Part shown: positions 55,373 through 62,890 of the stretch, one piece after another | Numbering within the stretch: position 1 is the stretch's first letter | Layout: each line of letters begins with the position of its first letter | Source: Bin87 sp965207585 | GTDB taxonomy: Bacteria > Chloroflexota > Dehalococcoidia > Lucifugimonadales > UBA3495 | Direction: 5' to 3' | Assembly (NCBI GenBank): GCA_965207585.1 | Contig: CBDBMT010000002.1 | Span: 124,001-188,000 of the forward strand | Length of the DNA stretch: 64,000 nt | The notes under the pieces: generated by a model | Seen by the model: only the letters and a program-made list of their open reading frames with translations | The model's database searches: none | Told to the model about the DNA's origin: nothing | Position numbers and translations under genes: made by a program

Positions 55373-55774
55373 CTACTGCCCGTCTCGGCAAACCACCGTG
55401 TAGGAGCCGGCCGAGTTGGTATGCACCGCGTAGGACGTGCCGTCGAAATCGAAGACCAGTTTGTAGCCCGGAGTGATGACCTGGGCGTACATCACGCCCT
55501 CCCTCGGGCAGCCCAGGCTGACGTCGGACCGCTGCACACTCTCGGAGCCACCAAGCCTGAAGTCCCCTTCGTCCACCCCCAGCTCGTCGGCCAGCAGCTT
55601 CCGCGCCGCAGCCTCTATCTCCCCGGGGACCGTCGCATTGGCGGATGGCGCCGGTGCCGTCTCCGTAGCCCTCTGCTTCTCCCCATCGTTCCCGCCACAG
55701 GCTGTCCCGGCCAAAAAGCAAATCGCCGCCGCCGACGCCATGCGCAGTATGAACCGCGCCAGTATCGACCTCAC
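55373..55774 (-). CDS. putative secreted or lipoprotein of unknown function
   Basis: A protein of about 133 residues with a hydrophobic leader 'FILRMASAAAICFLAGTAC' before CGGNDGEKQ, which looks like an exported lipoprotein although the lipobox is weak (Gly at -3). The mature part has 'ARKLLADELGVDEGDFRLGG', 'VSLGCPREGVMYAQVITPGYKLVFDFDG' and 'VHTNSAGSYTVVCRD', with two Cys that could pair. GTG 55774 with GGAAGGGTGG upstream is preferred. No family recognised. Confidence 0.55.
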   Translation of the reverse strand: MRSILARFILRMASAAAICFLAGTACGGNDGEKQRATETAPAPSANATVPGEIEAAARKLLADELGVDEGDFRLGGSESVQRSDVSLGCPREGVMYAQVITPGYKLVFDFDGTSYAVHTNSAGSYTVVCRDGQ

Positions 55775-55834
55775 AAATCTCCACCCTTCCTTGGGTTCCA
55801 ACCAGACCGGCAACGCTCCCCAGCCTTGATGTCG

Positions 55835-56776
55835 TTATACCGAGGCGCCTGCCTCCGGCGGGCTGGGGTCCTCCGCCAGGGCCAGCTCAAAGGCAACGTA
55901 ACCGAGCCTGGCTTCCATCTCCCGCTTCACGTCCCGTTTCAAACGCACCAGTTCCCGGGCGTTCCTGGCCACGAAGAACCCCGGCTGCATGAACGCCACC
56001 ACCAGGTAGGAGCTGCCGGTCTTGGTGATGAACATATCCGAGATCTGCGTCTCGTCGATATGCGCGGAGACCAGGGAACGTATCTCGCCGGTAACCGCCC
56101 GGTCGCCGAGGGCGCCGCCGGAGACTTCTACGAAGGAGTCCCTGACCAGCTTGATGGGCTGATACAGGACCAGCACGCAGAGCGCCACGACGACGATGGC
56201 GTCCCCGATATGGGTGAGAAAGGCGAAGGCTCCCACCGCTGGAACGAACCCGAACCCTATCAATGCCCCTCCGGCGGCGGCGGAAAGCAGGCCGTCTATT
56301 GTGGACTGCACCGTGTAGGCTCCCAGGATGGTGCTGCTCCCCTTCAGTCTTCGATTGGAGAAGGCGAAGAGCCCGGCCAGTCCGAAGCACAGGACCACCA
56401 TGACCACGGTGTACACCAGGATGACCGAGGTGTCGATGGCCTGAAACCGCTCCCCCTGGAAGTAGTCCACAATCTTAGTGGCGTTGCCCGCCACCGCGAC
56501 CACGATCACACCGAGGGTGAGCAGCCCGATAAAGAGAGAGTAGGTGGGCTCGTACACGAACTGGCCGAAGGGGTAGGTCCGGCTGGTCCTGGTCTTGATC
56601 AGAGAGATGACGATGGCTAGTAGGGTCGCCAGCACCCCGATGAAGGAAAAGTTGCCGTCCAGCAGCAGGGCCTCCGCCCCGGAGAGGTAGTAGGCCAGCC
56701 ACCCGCCGGCGGCCATGACCATGCCAACCACGGCCCCGATGACCAGCGCGACCTGCTCGGTCCGGTTGTTCACCAT
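55835..56776 (-). CDS. cation diffusion facilitator (CDF) transporter
   Basis: A 313-residue CDF protein with six predicted membrane spans. 'ALVIGAVVGMVMAAGGWLAYYLSGAEALLLDGNFSFIGVLATLLAIVIS' holds the first Asp site, 'YTVQSTIDGLLSAAAGGALIGFGF' the later one, and a C-terminal cytoplasmic domain follows (VSAHIDETQISDMFITKTG). The second-span motif is LLLDGNFSF rather than the usual LLSDAxHxxxD, so metal preference is uncertain. It exports divalent metal in exchange for protons. GAGGTCG at -10; the upstream gene is a decayed response regulator. Confidence 0.8.
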   Translation of the reverse strand: MVNNRTEQVALVIGAVVGMVMAAGGWLAYYLSGAEALLLDGNFSFIGVLATLLAIVISLIKTRTSRTYPFGQFVYEPTYSLFIGLLTLGVIVVAVAGNATKIVDYFQGERFQAIDTSVILVYTVVMVVLCFGLAGLFAFSNRRLKGSSTILGAYTVQSTIDGLLSAAAGGALIGFGFVPAVGAFAFLTHIGDAIVVVALCVLVLYQPIKLVRDSFVEVSGGALGDRAVTGEIRSLVSAHIDETQISDMFITKTGSSYLVVAFMQPGFFVARNARELVRLKRDVKREMEARLGYVAFELALAEDPSPPEAGASV

Positions 56777-56782
56777 CGACCT

Positions 56783-56970
56783 CTATCCGGCGTCCGGTTC
56801 CTCACCCGCCCCCTCCCCCGCCGGCACCCTATACCCCACCCGTGGCTCGGTGAAAATGTGCCTGGGGTTGGACGCGTCCTCCCCCAGCTTCCGCCGCAGT
56901 ATCTTCATGATGTTCCGCAGTAGCCAGCCCTTGCCCAGCCCGGGTTCCACGAGGCGGACACCATCAGCCG
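56783..56970 (-). pseudogene. remnant of an OmpR-type response-regulator C terminus
   Basis: The minus-strand frame reads 'GLGKGWLLRNIMKILRRKLG', then EDASNPRHIFTEPRVGYRVP and a stop at 56783-56785. This is the wing and last strands of an OmpR/PhoB DNA-binding domain ('RRKLEDDPxNPRYI.TepGvGYR'). A TAG stop lies about 58 codons upstream and neither receiver domain nor start exists, so it is a truncated fossil. It precedes the CDF gene, which may once have been regulated by it. Confidence 0.7.
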
Positions 56971-57149
56971 ACTATAAGGCCCGGATCGTGGTGGCTATGC
57001 AGTTAATGTGGAACCAAATAGCCCGTTCTCCGAGCTTGCAGTGGCATGGAGACACGGACAGTTGCTCCCGCCACCCGGTAGCCCTGGTTAGTGCGTCCGG
57101 AGTGCAACCTCGCCGCCAAAATTTACCCTCAAAACTGGCCGACATGATG

Positions 57150-60100
57150 TCAGCAAGCCTGCCTGAGCGCCGCGTCCCATTCACTGGCGTCGTCCGTTGA
57201 GCCGATCAAGTCGCAGGGCGATTCCCCGTCTGAATTGGCGGCGTCAGTGTCGGCGCCGTACTCAATGAGCAGGGTGGCGATTTCAGCTCTGGCCTGGGCA
57301 TCATGGTCGTACCAACGTGCGATCAGGTGAAGGGGAGTATCCCCATCGTGGTTTTGGGCCGAGGCGTCGGCCCCGCGCTCCAACAGTAGACGGACCACGC
57401 CCACTGCGTCGGACCGCATCGCGTAGTGGAGCGGGGTTTCGCCGTCTTCATCCCGGGCGGAAACGTCCGCCCCATGTTCCAGCAAGACCTCCGCGACCCC
57501 GGCGCTGCCGGTGAACGGAGCATAGTGCAGCGGTGTGGCTCCTCCCGGATGGGGCGCGGCCAAACTGGCCCCGTGTTCCAGCAAGAGGCTGATGACCCTG
57601 GGTTCGGGAATCCCCGACAACATGGCCCAGAGGAGAATGGAGCCGCCAAACCAATCGTCCTCCGGCGTTACGGATGGGTCGCACCCGTGAACCAGCAGGA
57701 GCCTCACGATTTCCGGATTCGCCGCCGCACCCCCGCTTGACGAGCCGCCCTCAAACAAACCGTAGTAGTAGAGGTGCAGCAGGGTCACGCCATTGTCCCA
57801 GTACCTCTCGGCGCCGTCGGCTCCGCTCTCCAGCAAGAGCCTTACGACGGCGGGGTTTCCATCATAGGCGGAGATTTGGACGGCCATGGACAGCGGCGTG
57901 TCTCCGTAGTTGTTCTTCCCGGGGTTCGGGTCTGCCCCCCGGGCCAGAAGCGCCCGGACCACCTCGTGGCCGTTGCCCGCAGCCACCGCCAGAGTGAGAA
58001 CGGGGGTGTCGTGATAGTCCCTGGCGTGGATGTCCGCGCCACGGTCCAGCAGCAGGTTGATGACCTCGACCCGGCCGTCGGCGCTTGCCGCGACCGCGTA
58101 GTGCAGGGGAGTTTCGCCGGCGCCGTCGGCCAGGTCCAGGTCCGCGCCGTGGTCCAGCAGCAGTTCAATGATCTCCCGCTGGACATCCCTTTCGATGGCC
58201 AAGTGCAGGGCGGAGACGCCCTCATCGCCAATCACCGACGGGTCGGCTCCCTGGTCCAGTTCGGCCCGGACCGCTTCGAGGGTAAACTCACCCTTCGTCC
58301 AGAAAACTCCTGAGCACAACCGTCCGCAGGACGCATCTTCCGGTTCGGCTCCAGGCTTCGTGAACCGGGGCGGGGTCGGAACCGGGCCGTCGGGCGGCAA
58401 CGGGACCACGCCCCGTTCGGTCCATTCCGTCAAGCGGGAAAAGTAAGGAGGGTGGTCGCTCGGTGGAGTGACACGTCCAACGTGGTCTTCTGCGGTCCTG
58501 CCCCAACAGACTGCGGTGCCGTCGGTCCGCACTGCACAACTGCGGCCCTCTCCAGCGCTCACCCGGGTGAACCTGCCGCCGGGCGGTGTAGCCTGGATTG
58601 TGTTCCCTCCCCAGCACAGGAGGGCGCCGTCGGCTTGTATTCCACAGCCGTGAATGCTGCCCATGTCCAGCGTCGCCAGCGGGCCCAGCTCCGGCCGGGG
58701 ATATTGATGGCCGCTCCATGACTGGCACGACACCTTCGAATCTGCCGTGATCCCGCAGCCGTCATGGGCTCCGATCTGGAAGGAAGTGAAGCTGCCCTGG
58801 GGAGATGGGATGGCGCCGCCCCAACATTCGACCGCTCCACCGCTCCTGATGCCGCAGGCCGAGTCGTCGCCCGATGCTATGGAGACGAACTCTCCCCCGG
58901 GAGGTCCGCTGCGAACGCCGGAGTAGTTCAGCTCACCCCAGCACGCCGCTTCACCGCCGGGCCGCAACCCGCAGGTGTGGTTGTCACCAGCGCTGATGGC
59001 CGTAAACCGTCCTCCCGGCGAAGTCGCCTGTCCCTCGTGGCTGCTCCCCCAGCAAACGACCGAACCATCGGTCCTCAATCCGCAGGTATGGAAGCGGCCG
59101 GCGGTGACGTCCAGGAAATCCCCCTTGGGAGGGTTGTCCAGGTCCCGGTCCAGGTCGGGTTCCGGCCCGCCTCCGCCCGGGTACTGGCTGTACCCCCAAC
59201 AGCGGATTTTGTTTTCCGTGGTCACCGCGCAGTTGTGAAGATAACCGACGCTGATGGCCCGGTAGGTGGGGCCTCCAGACTCGGAGCGTCCGCCGTCCGG
59301 GTTGCCCCAGCAGAACCTGTTGTGATACCAGCCGCGATAGGTCTGCGTCGCTTCCTGCCACTGGCACGAATTGTCCTCGCCGACGGCGATGTAAGTGGTC
59401 AACTCATGGTCCCGCACCGCTGAAACCGCGTAGACCATCCCCAGCTCGTTGATGCCGTACCCGCCGGGCGGCATTGCGCCCAATGAAGTCCCCCAGCACA
59501 CGACGATGCCGTCGTCCCTTTGCGCGCAGGCAAACTCCTCGCCAACGCTGATGGCCGTGAAACTCCCCTGCGGAGGCGCTCCCAGGCCCTCCAGGGCCCA
59601 GGTCGGAAGCGGGCTCCAGCAGCGCAGGGCGCCGCCGGGCCGGACCCCGCAGCCTCTTTCGCCATACACGCTGATCGTCTTGAAGCTGCCCTCCGGGGCC
59701 GGCAGTTGCGAGAACTCCCCATCGCGATATTCCCAACACGCGACGGAGCCGTCATTCCTCAGACCGCAGGTGTAGCCATCGTGGTCCGCGCTCACCGACG
59801 CGAATTCTTCGCCGGGCAGCACGGCCACGCCCTCGCCGTATTCCCCGCCCCAGCAGATCGCGCTGCCATCGGCCTGGACGCCGCAGGTGTGGCTGTGCCC
59901 GGCATCCAGCATCAGGAACTCCCCCGCCGGGGCCCGGTCCAGGCCGTCGTCAGCCCCATAGTCGTCGGTCCAACATTCGACCTCTCCGTCTTTTTTCAGG
60001 CCGCACAGGTGGCTGTCCCCAGCGGCCAGGGATGTGTAGACTTCGGTGGATTCGGCCAGTTGTTCCGATTGGGGGGGCGCCCACTCGCCCCAGCATTCGA

Positions 60101-60605
60101 TTCCGCCCTGGGGCCGTGCGCCGCAGGAGTACCGGCGGAATGTGGCGACCGCAGTGAACGAACCAACGGGCCCCGAGGTCTGTCCGTACCAGTCTTCACC
60201 CCAGCAGACGACGGTGCCGTCGGCCCGCAGGCCGCAGCTGTGGCTGAGTCCCGAGGCCATGGTCACCAGGTCCTTTGTCGTGTCGTACTCGATGTTGGTT
60301 TGCGTCGCCGGGGTCTGGGGATTCGGTCCCTGAACGGATGTCTGCTGGGCGCCGGGAGACTGCGGCACGGGAGTCGCCACTGCCGCAGTCGTGAGCGCAG
60401 GTGAGTTGGTTGGCGTTACGGCGGCAGACGGAGGTTCAGTCGGTGTGACCGCCACCCCGGGCGCTCCTGTGGGCGCAATTGTTGCCGTGGCGTCCGTTTC
60501 TTGGCCAGCCTGGTCGGGGGACGGAGCCGAGGTGGGGCCGGTTTCGGTGGTACAGGCCATGACCAGGGCTGCGAACAGCACGGCCAGGGCAGCGAGTATT
60601 TTCAA
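57150..60605 (-). CDS. giant lipoprotein: RCC1-like repeats fused to ankyrin repeats
   Basis: A 1151-residue exported protein. A TTG start (an upstream in-frame stop excludes others) gives a signal peptide with lipobox LVMAC, Cys18. Residues 20-105 are Thr/Pro/Ala-rich. Residues 110-720 carry about fifteen RCC1-like units of the form 'HTCGLRTDGSVVCWG...PPGG.F..ISAG', each with two Cys. Residues 745-1150 are ankyrin repeats such as 'DEDGETPLHYAMRSDAVGVVRLLLERGADAS'. RCC1-type propellers and ankyrins both bind proteins; the pairing on one extracytoplasmic lipoprotein is unusual. The role is unknown; attachment to other cells or to a host is possible. The TTG overlaps the AlbA_2 gene stop by three bases. 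Confidence 0.85.
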   Translation of the reverse strand: MKILAALAVLFAALVMACTTETGPTSAPSPDQAGQETDATATIAPTGAPGVAVTPTEPPSAAVTPTNSPALTTAAVATPVPQSPGAQQTSVQGPNPQTPATQTNIEYDTTKDLVTMASGLSHSCGLRADGTVVCWGEDWYGQTSGPVGSFTAVATFRRYSCGARPQGGIECWGEWAPPQSEQLAESTEVYTSLAAGDSHLCGLKKDGEVECWTDDYGADDGLDRAPAGEFLMLDAGHSHTCGVQADGSAICWGGEYGEGVAVLPGEEFASVSADHDGYTCGLRNDGSVACWEYRDGEFSQLPAPEGSFKTISVYGERGCGVRPGGALRCWSPLPTWALEGLGAPPQGSFTAISVGEEFACAQRDDGIVVCWGTSLGAMPPGGYGINELGMVYAVSAVRDHELTTYIAVGEDNSCQWQEATQTYRGWYHNRFCWGNPDGGRSESGGPTYRAISVGYLHNCAVTTENKIRCWGYSQYPGGGGPEPDLDRDLDNPPKGDFLDVTAGRFHTCGLRTDGSVVCWGSSHEGQATSPGGRFTAISAGDNHTCGLRPGGEAACWGELNYSGVRSGPPGGEFVSIASGDDSACGIRSGGAVECWGGAIPSPQGSFTSFQIGAHDGCGITADSKVSCQSWSGHQYPRPELGPLATLDMGSIHGCGIQADGALLCWGGNTIQATPPGGRFTRVSAGEGRSCAVRTDGTAVCWGRTAEDHVGRVTPPSDHPPYFSRLTEWTERGVVPLPPDGPVPTPPRFTKPGAEPEDASCGRLCSGVFWTKGEFTLEAVRAELDQGADPSVIGDEGVSALHLAIERDVQREIIELLLDHGADLDLADGAGETPLHYAVAASADGRVEVINLLLDRGADIHARDYHDTPVLTLAVAAGNGHEVVRALLARGADPNPGKNNYGDTPLSMAVQISAYDGNPAVVRLLLESGADGAERYWDNGVTLLHLYYYGLFEGGSSSGGAAANPEIVRLLLVHGCDPSVTPEDDWFGGSILLWAMLSGIPEPRVISLLLEHGASLAAPHPGGATPLHYAPFTGSAGVAEVLLEHGADVSARDEDGETPLHYAMRSDAVGVVRLLLERGADASAQNHDGDTPLHLIARWYDHDAQARAEIATLLIEYGADTDAANSDGESPCDLIGSTDDASEWDAALRQAC

Positions 60606-60988
60606 GGTGTCTCACCATTTTCGCCCGACAAGGAGCGCGTAAGTGAATACGGGCGAATCAACCTTGACTCAGTTGCTTGGTTGCCCCGACCATTGCGGAC
60701 CACGATGACTTCATGGCCGCAATGCAGCGGAACCCTCTCGACTGCGGGAATCGCCGGAGGGTCAACCCGGCGAGGCCCGGCGCCCAACTCCTCGATGGCG
60801 CGCTTACTGACCTGCTCACCGACGATGACCCCGGTTGGCGACACCTGAAACAATACCTGCCCGCCGCCCTGGTTCAGGAAAGCGCACGCCGTCCTAGCCA
60901 CCTCTCGGCGCGTGCCGGTCGCCTCCTTGAACTCCGGCGTCTCTGACTCGCCGGCTTTGGTCTGAGCTGTGATGTAGTCAGGCGTCAT
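60602..60988 (-). CDS. AlbA_2 (Schlafen-type) domain protein, short
   Basis: A 128-residue protein with the AlbA_2 core: 'GESETPEFKEATGTRREVARTACAFLNQGGGQVLFQVSPTGVIVGEQVSKRAIEEL' matches the 'EFK......ia.tvcAFaNt.GG.vlfGV' region. After GHEVIVV the sequence (RNGRGNQATESRLIRPYS) no longer follows the family, so the C terminus looks truncated or degenerate. AlbA_2 domains occur in Schlafens and in defence regulators or nucleases. It overlaps the end of the ATPase gene by about 11 bases and is probably co-expressed. Confidence 0.7.
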   Translation of the reverse strand: MTPDYITAQTKAGESETPEFKEATGTRREVARTACAFLNQGGGQVLFQVSPTGVIVGEQVSKRAIEELGAGPRRVDPPAIPAVERVPLHCGHEVIVVRNGRGNQATESRLIRPYSLTRSLSGENGETP

Positions 60989-62648
60989 TGCTTCTCCCGT
61001 TATCAAGCCACTCTGCAAGAGGCCCGAGACGTCCCTTTAGGTCTCTTGCGAGGTCCGCATCACCCCTGACTCGCGCTACGACCATACTCTCGTAGTCTGC
61101 CTGACTCCTACATCCTAGAGTTGCCACTATTCCCTCGAGGACACGGCTCTCCCTGAGTGGATAGCGGGCAATCAGCCCATCCAGGTCTCCCGATTCGACG
61201 AGACCGTTGAAGTGGATCAATTCGTCCTGGTAGGGATTCTCTATTGGTTCACTGATTGTCAGCTGTTCGCCCGTCGCCCTGATCTCCCTCCAATCAGGTA
61301 GGTGGCTTGTGAAGCGGTTGTGTACCAGTCTCTCGCTACGCCTCGCGGCCATTCTCTCGGGAAGGTCGCGGTCTGCTCCAATTGCTTCCAAAGCATTTTG
61401 TTTCGCGGCTTCAAGCATCTCCTGTGGATCACGTCCCAAGGACTCCGCTTGTCTGCAAGCCACGGCTTCGATGGCGTCCGAACAGTAGTACAGCGATTCT
61501 ACTGAGCACACGTCCAGAGCAAATACGTTGTCTTGGGCAAGTTCGTTCACCTGGTCCTGGGTACGGTCGTCTCTGTCGATCAGCCCAACTGCCTCCACAT
61601 AATGATGCCCGTAAGAGCCGCCCAGGCCCTTTGCGGCCCTGGTAACCTCCTCACAACTCTTTTTGGGAATCACCGACAGTTCCGGGAACATGGCTCCATA
61701 CAGCGGCAGGTCACGGCTGTTGGCCGTACCTTCCACGAAAAGGATTCTCCGCCTTGCCCCCAAGATGTCCCGCCTGAGGTCCTCTGGCAATTCCTCGCCG
61801 GATTCCAGGACTTCGGCGTCCCACGCCCTGGGGCTGTCGCCATCCCATTCACACGCTTGAACCTTCAGAACGCGTGCATCCCGGTGGGTGCCGGGCAGAG
61901 TAATCTCATATGTCACTACGATGAACGCGCAATCCCGTCGTTGTTCGAACAGCGCCGAGATGAATGGTTCAATGATTGATCGATGAAGATGTTTGTCAGG
62001 CTCATCAATCACGATAATCGTGTCAGGCTCCGCTGTCAGGACTTCCGCAGCCAGAATCATTGCGTTCCGTTCGCCATCCGACATTCTCGCTATGCTGTAC
62101 GCATAATCTGTACCCCTCTTCGCTATGAGTTTCTCTTGCTCTCCTATCTCAATTGAAACTTTGAAACTCGCCTGTTTCAGCACCTCGTTGAGCTGCGTGA
62201 GAACAGATTCTTCAACTCCCTCAAGTGAGTCGCTGTCTCCTTCTTCGATGAGTGAGGCAATCGATCTAGCGCGTCTATTCTCCTTTGCGACAAGCTCGAA
62301 CAAAATCTGGGAGAGTTTTTCTTCGGACTGATTTTCTTGCCAACGAAAATCTGCAAGGAGCTCATCACGATAGATGGCTTCGTCAAGGACATTCATTCCA
62401 GTTCCTGAGGAATCAGCCGCCATGATTTCGTGAGCACGAAACCCTATGCCTTCCGCCTTGTGGGACGCGAGTGCGATCTGTCTAAAGGCAGATGACTTTC
62501 GGACTTGTTTGCCTCGCATTTGACTCAGGACATGTTGGAGCAACGCAGTTTTGCCTGACCCATTCGCCCCGACCACAAATAGTCGCTCACCTGCCTCAAT
62601 AGGTATCACCAGTGGACCACCCGATATCTTGGGAATAGAAATTTCCAT
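60978..62648 (-). CDS. AAA ATPase fused to DUF4435 (PARIS-like)
   Basis: A 556-residue fusion. Residues 1-240 form an ABC-type/AAA ATPase: Walker A 'VVGANGSGKTALL' (26-37), signature MSDGERN (189-195) and Walker B 'IIVIDEPDKHL' (211-221). Residues 300-550 are a DUF4435/Toprim-like domain with 'ILFVEGTANSRDLPLYGAMF' (302-321), 'VGLIDRDDR' (354-362) and 'FALDVCSVESLYYC'. The PARIS defence system has an AAA_15 protein (AriA) and a DUF4435 protein (AriB), sometimes fused; this is a compact fused relative, by architecture. Its ATG lies next to the stop of the hsdS remnant. Confidence 0.8.
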   Translation of the reverse strand: MEISIPKISGGPLVIPIEAGERLFVVGANGSGKTALLQHVLSQMRGKQVRKSSAFRQIALASHKAEGIGFRAHEIMAADSSGTGMNVLDEAIYRDELLADFRWQENQSEEKLSQILFELVAKENRRARSIASLIEEGDSDSLEGVEESVLTQLNEVLKQASFKVSIEIGEQEKLIAKRGTDYAYSIARMSDGERNAMILAAEVLTAEPDTIIVIDEPDKHLHRSIIEPFISALFEQRRDCAFIVVTYEITLPGTHRDARVLKVQACEWDGDSPRAWDAEVLESGEELPEDLRRDILGARRRILFVEGTANSRDLPLYGAMFPELSVIPKKSCEEVTRAAKGLGGSYGHHYVEAVGLIDRDDRTQDQVNELAQDNVFALDVCSVESLYYCSDAIEAVACRQAESLGRDPQEMLEAAKQNALEAIGADRDLPERMAARRSERLVHNRFTSHLPDWREIRATGEQLTISEPIENPYQDELIHFNGLVESGDLDGLIARYPLRESRVLEGIVATLGCRSQADYESMVVARVRGDADLARDLKGRLGPLAEWLDNGRSNDA

Positions 62649-62890
62649 CTAATTCTCCCTGTCTGTCGAAAGTTCAAGCTCTCCCACCGGTATCTCCCCC
62701 GTCATGAGCTTGTGCGGCGGCGCCTTGAACAGCTCCTACAGCACGCGGCGCCTGAACCGGTCCAAGCCTATCTTACGGTCAATGGCGTCGAGGAGGGGGA
62801 CGATATTCTGCTGCTCATCCATAGTGGGCAGCGGAAACATAACCGTTCGCGGCTTGCTTGGGTTGATACTAGCTTCATTCCCCTTCACTC
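62649..62890 (-). pseudogene. remnant of a type I restriction S subunit (hsdS) C terminus
   Basis: Minus-strand translation reads 'VMFPLPTMDEQQNIV', LLDAIDRKIGLDRFRRRVL, TAG, then ELFKAPPHKLMTGEIPVGEL and 'ELSTDREN' with TAG at 62649-62651. This is the end of HsdS ('PLPPLEEQ..I...LDAIDRKI......ELFKALLHKLMTGEIRV'). An amber stop breaks the frame and the rest of the gene is missing; upstream lies a metalloprotease. Its last stop is next to the ATPase start codon. This suggests that the ATPase was once part of, or next to, a type I restriction locus. Confidence 0.75.

Noticed and set aside
55197..55784. 195-codon minus-strand ORF overlapping the lipoprotein gene
   Set aside because: It overlaps the better-supported exported protein in another frame and lacks domains or a good start.
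62649..62890. TAG in hsdS as a pyrrolysine codon
   Set aside because: Pyrrolysine has no reason to occur in HsdS, and the rest of the gene is missing, so decay is simpler.
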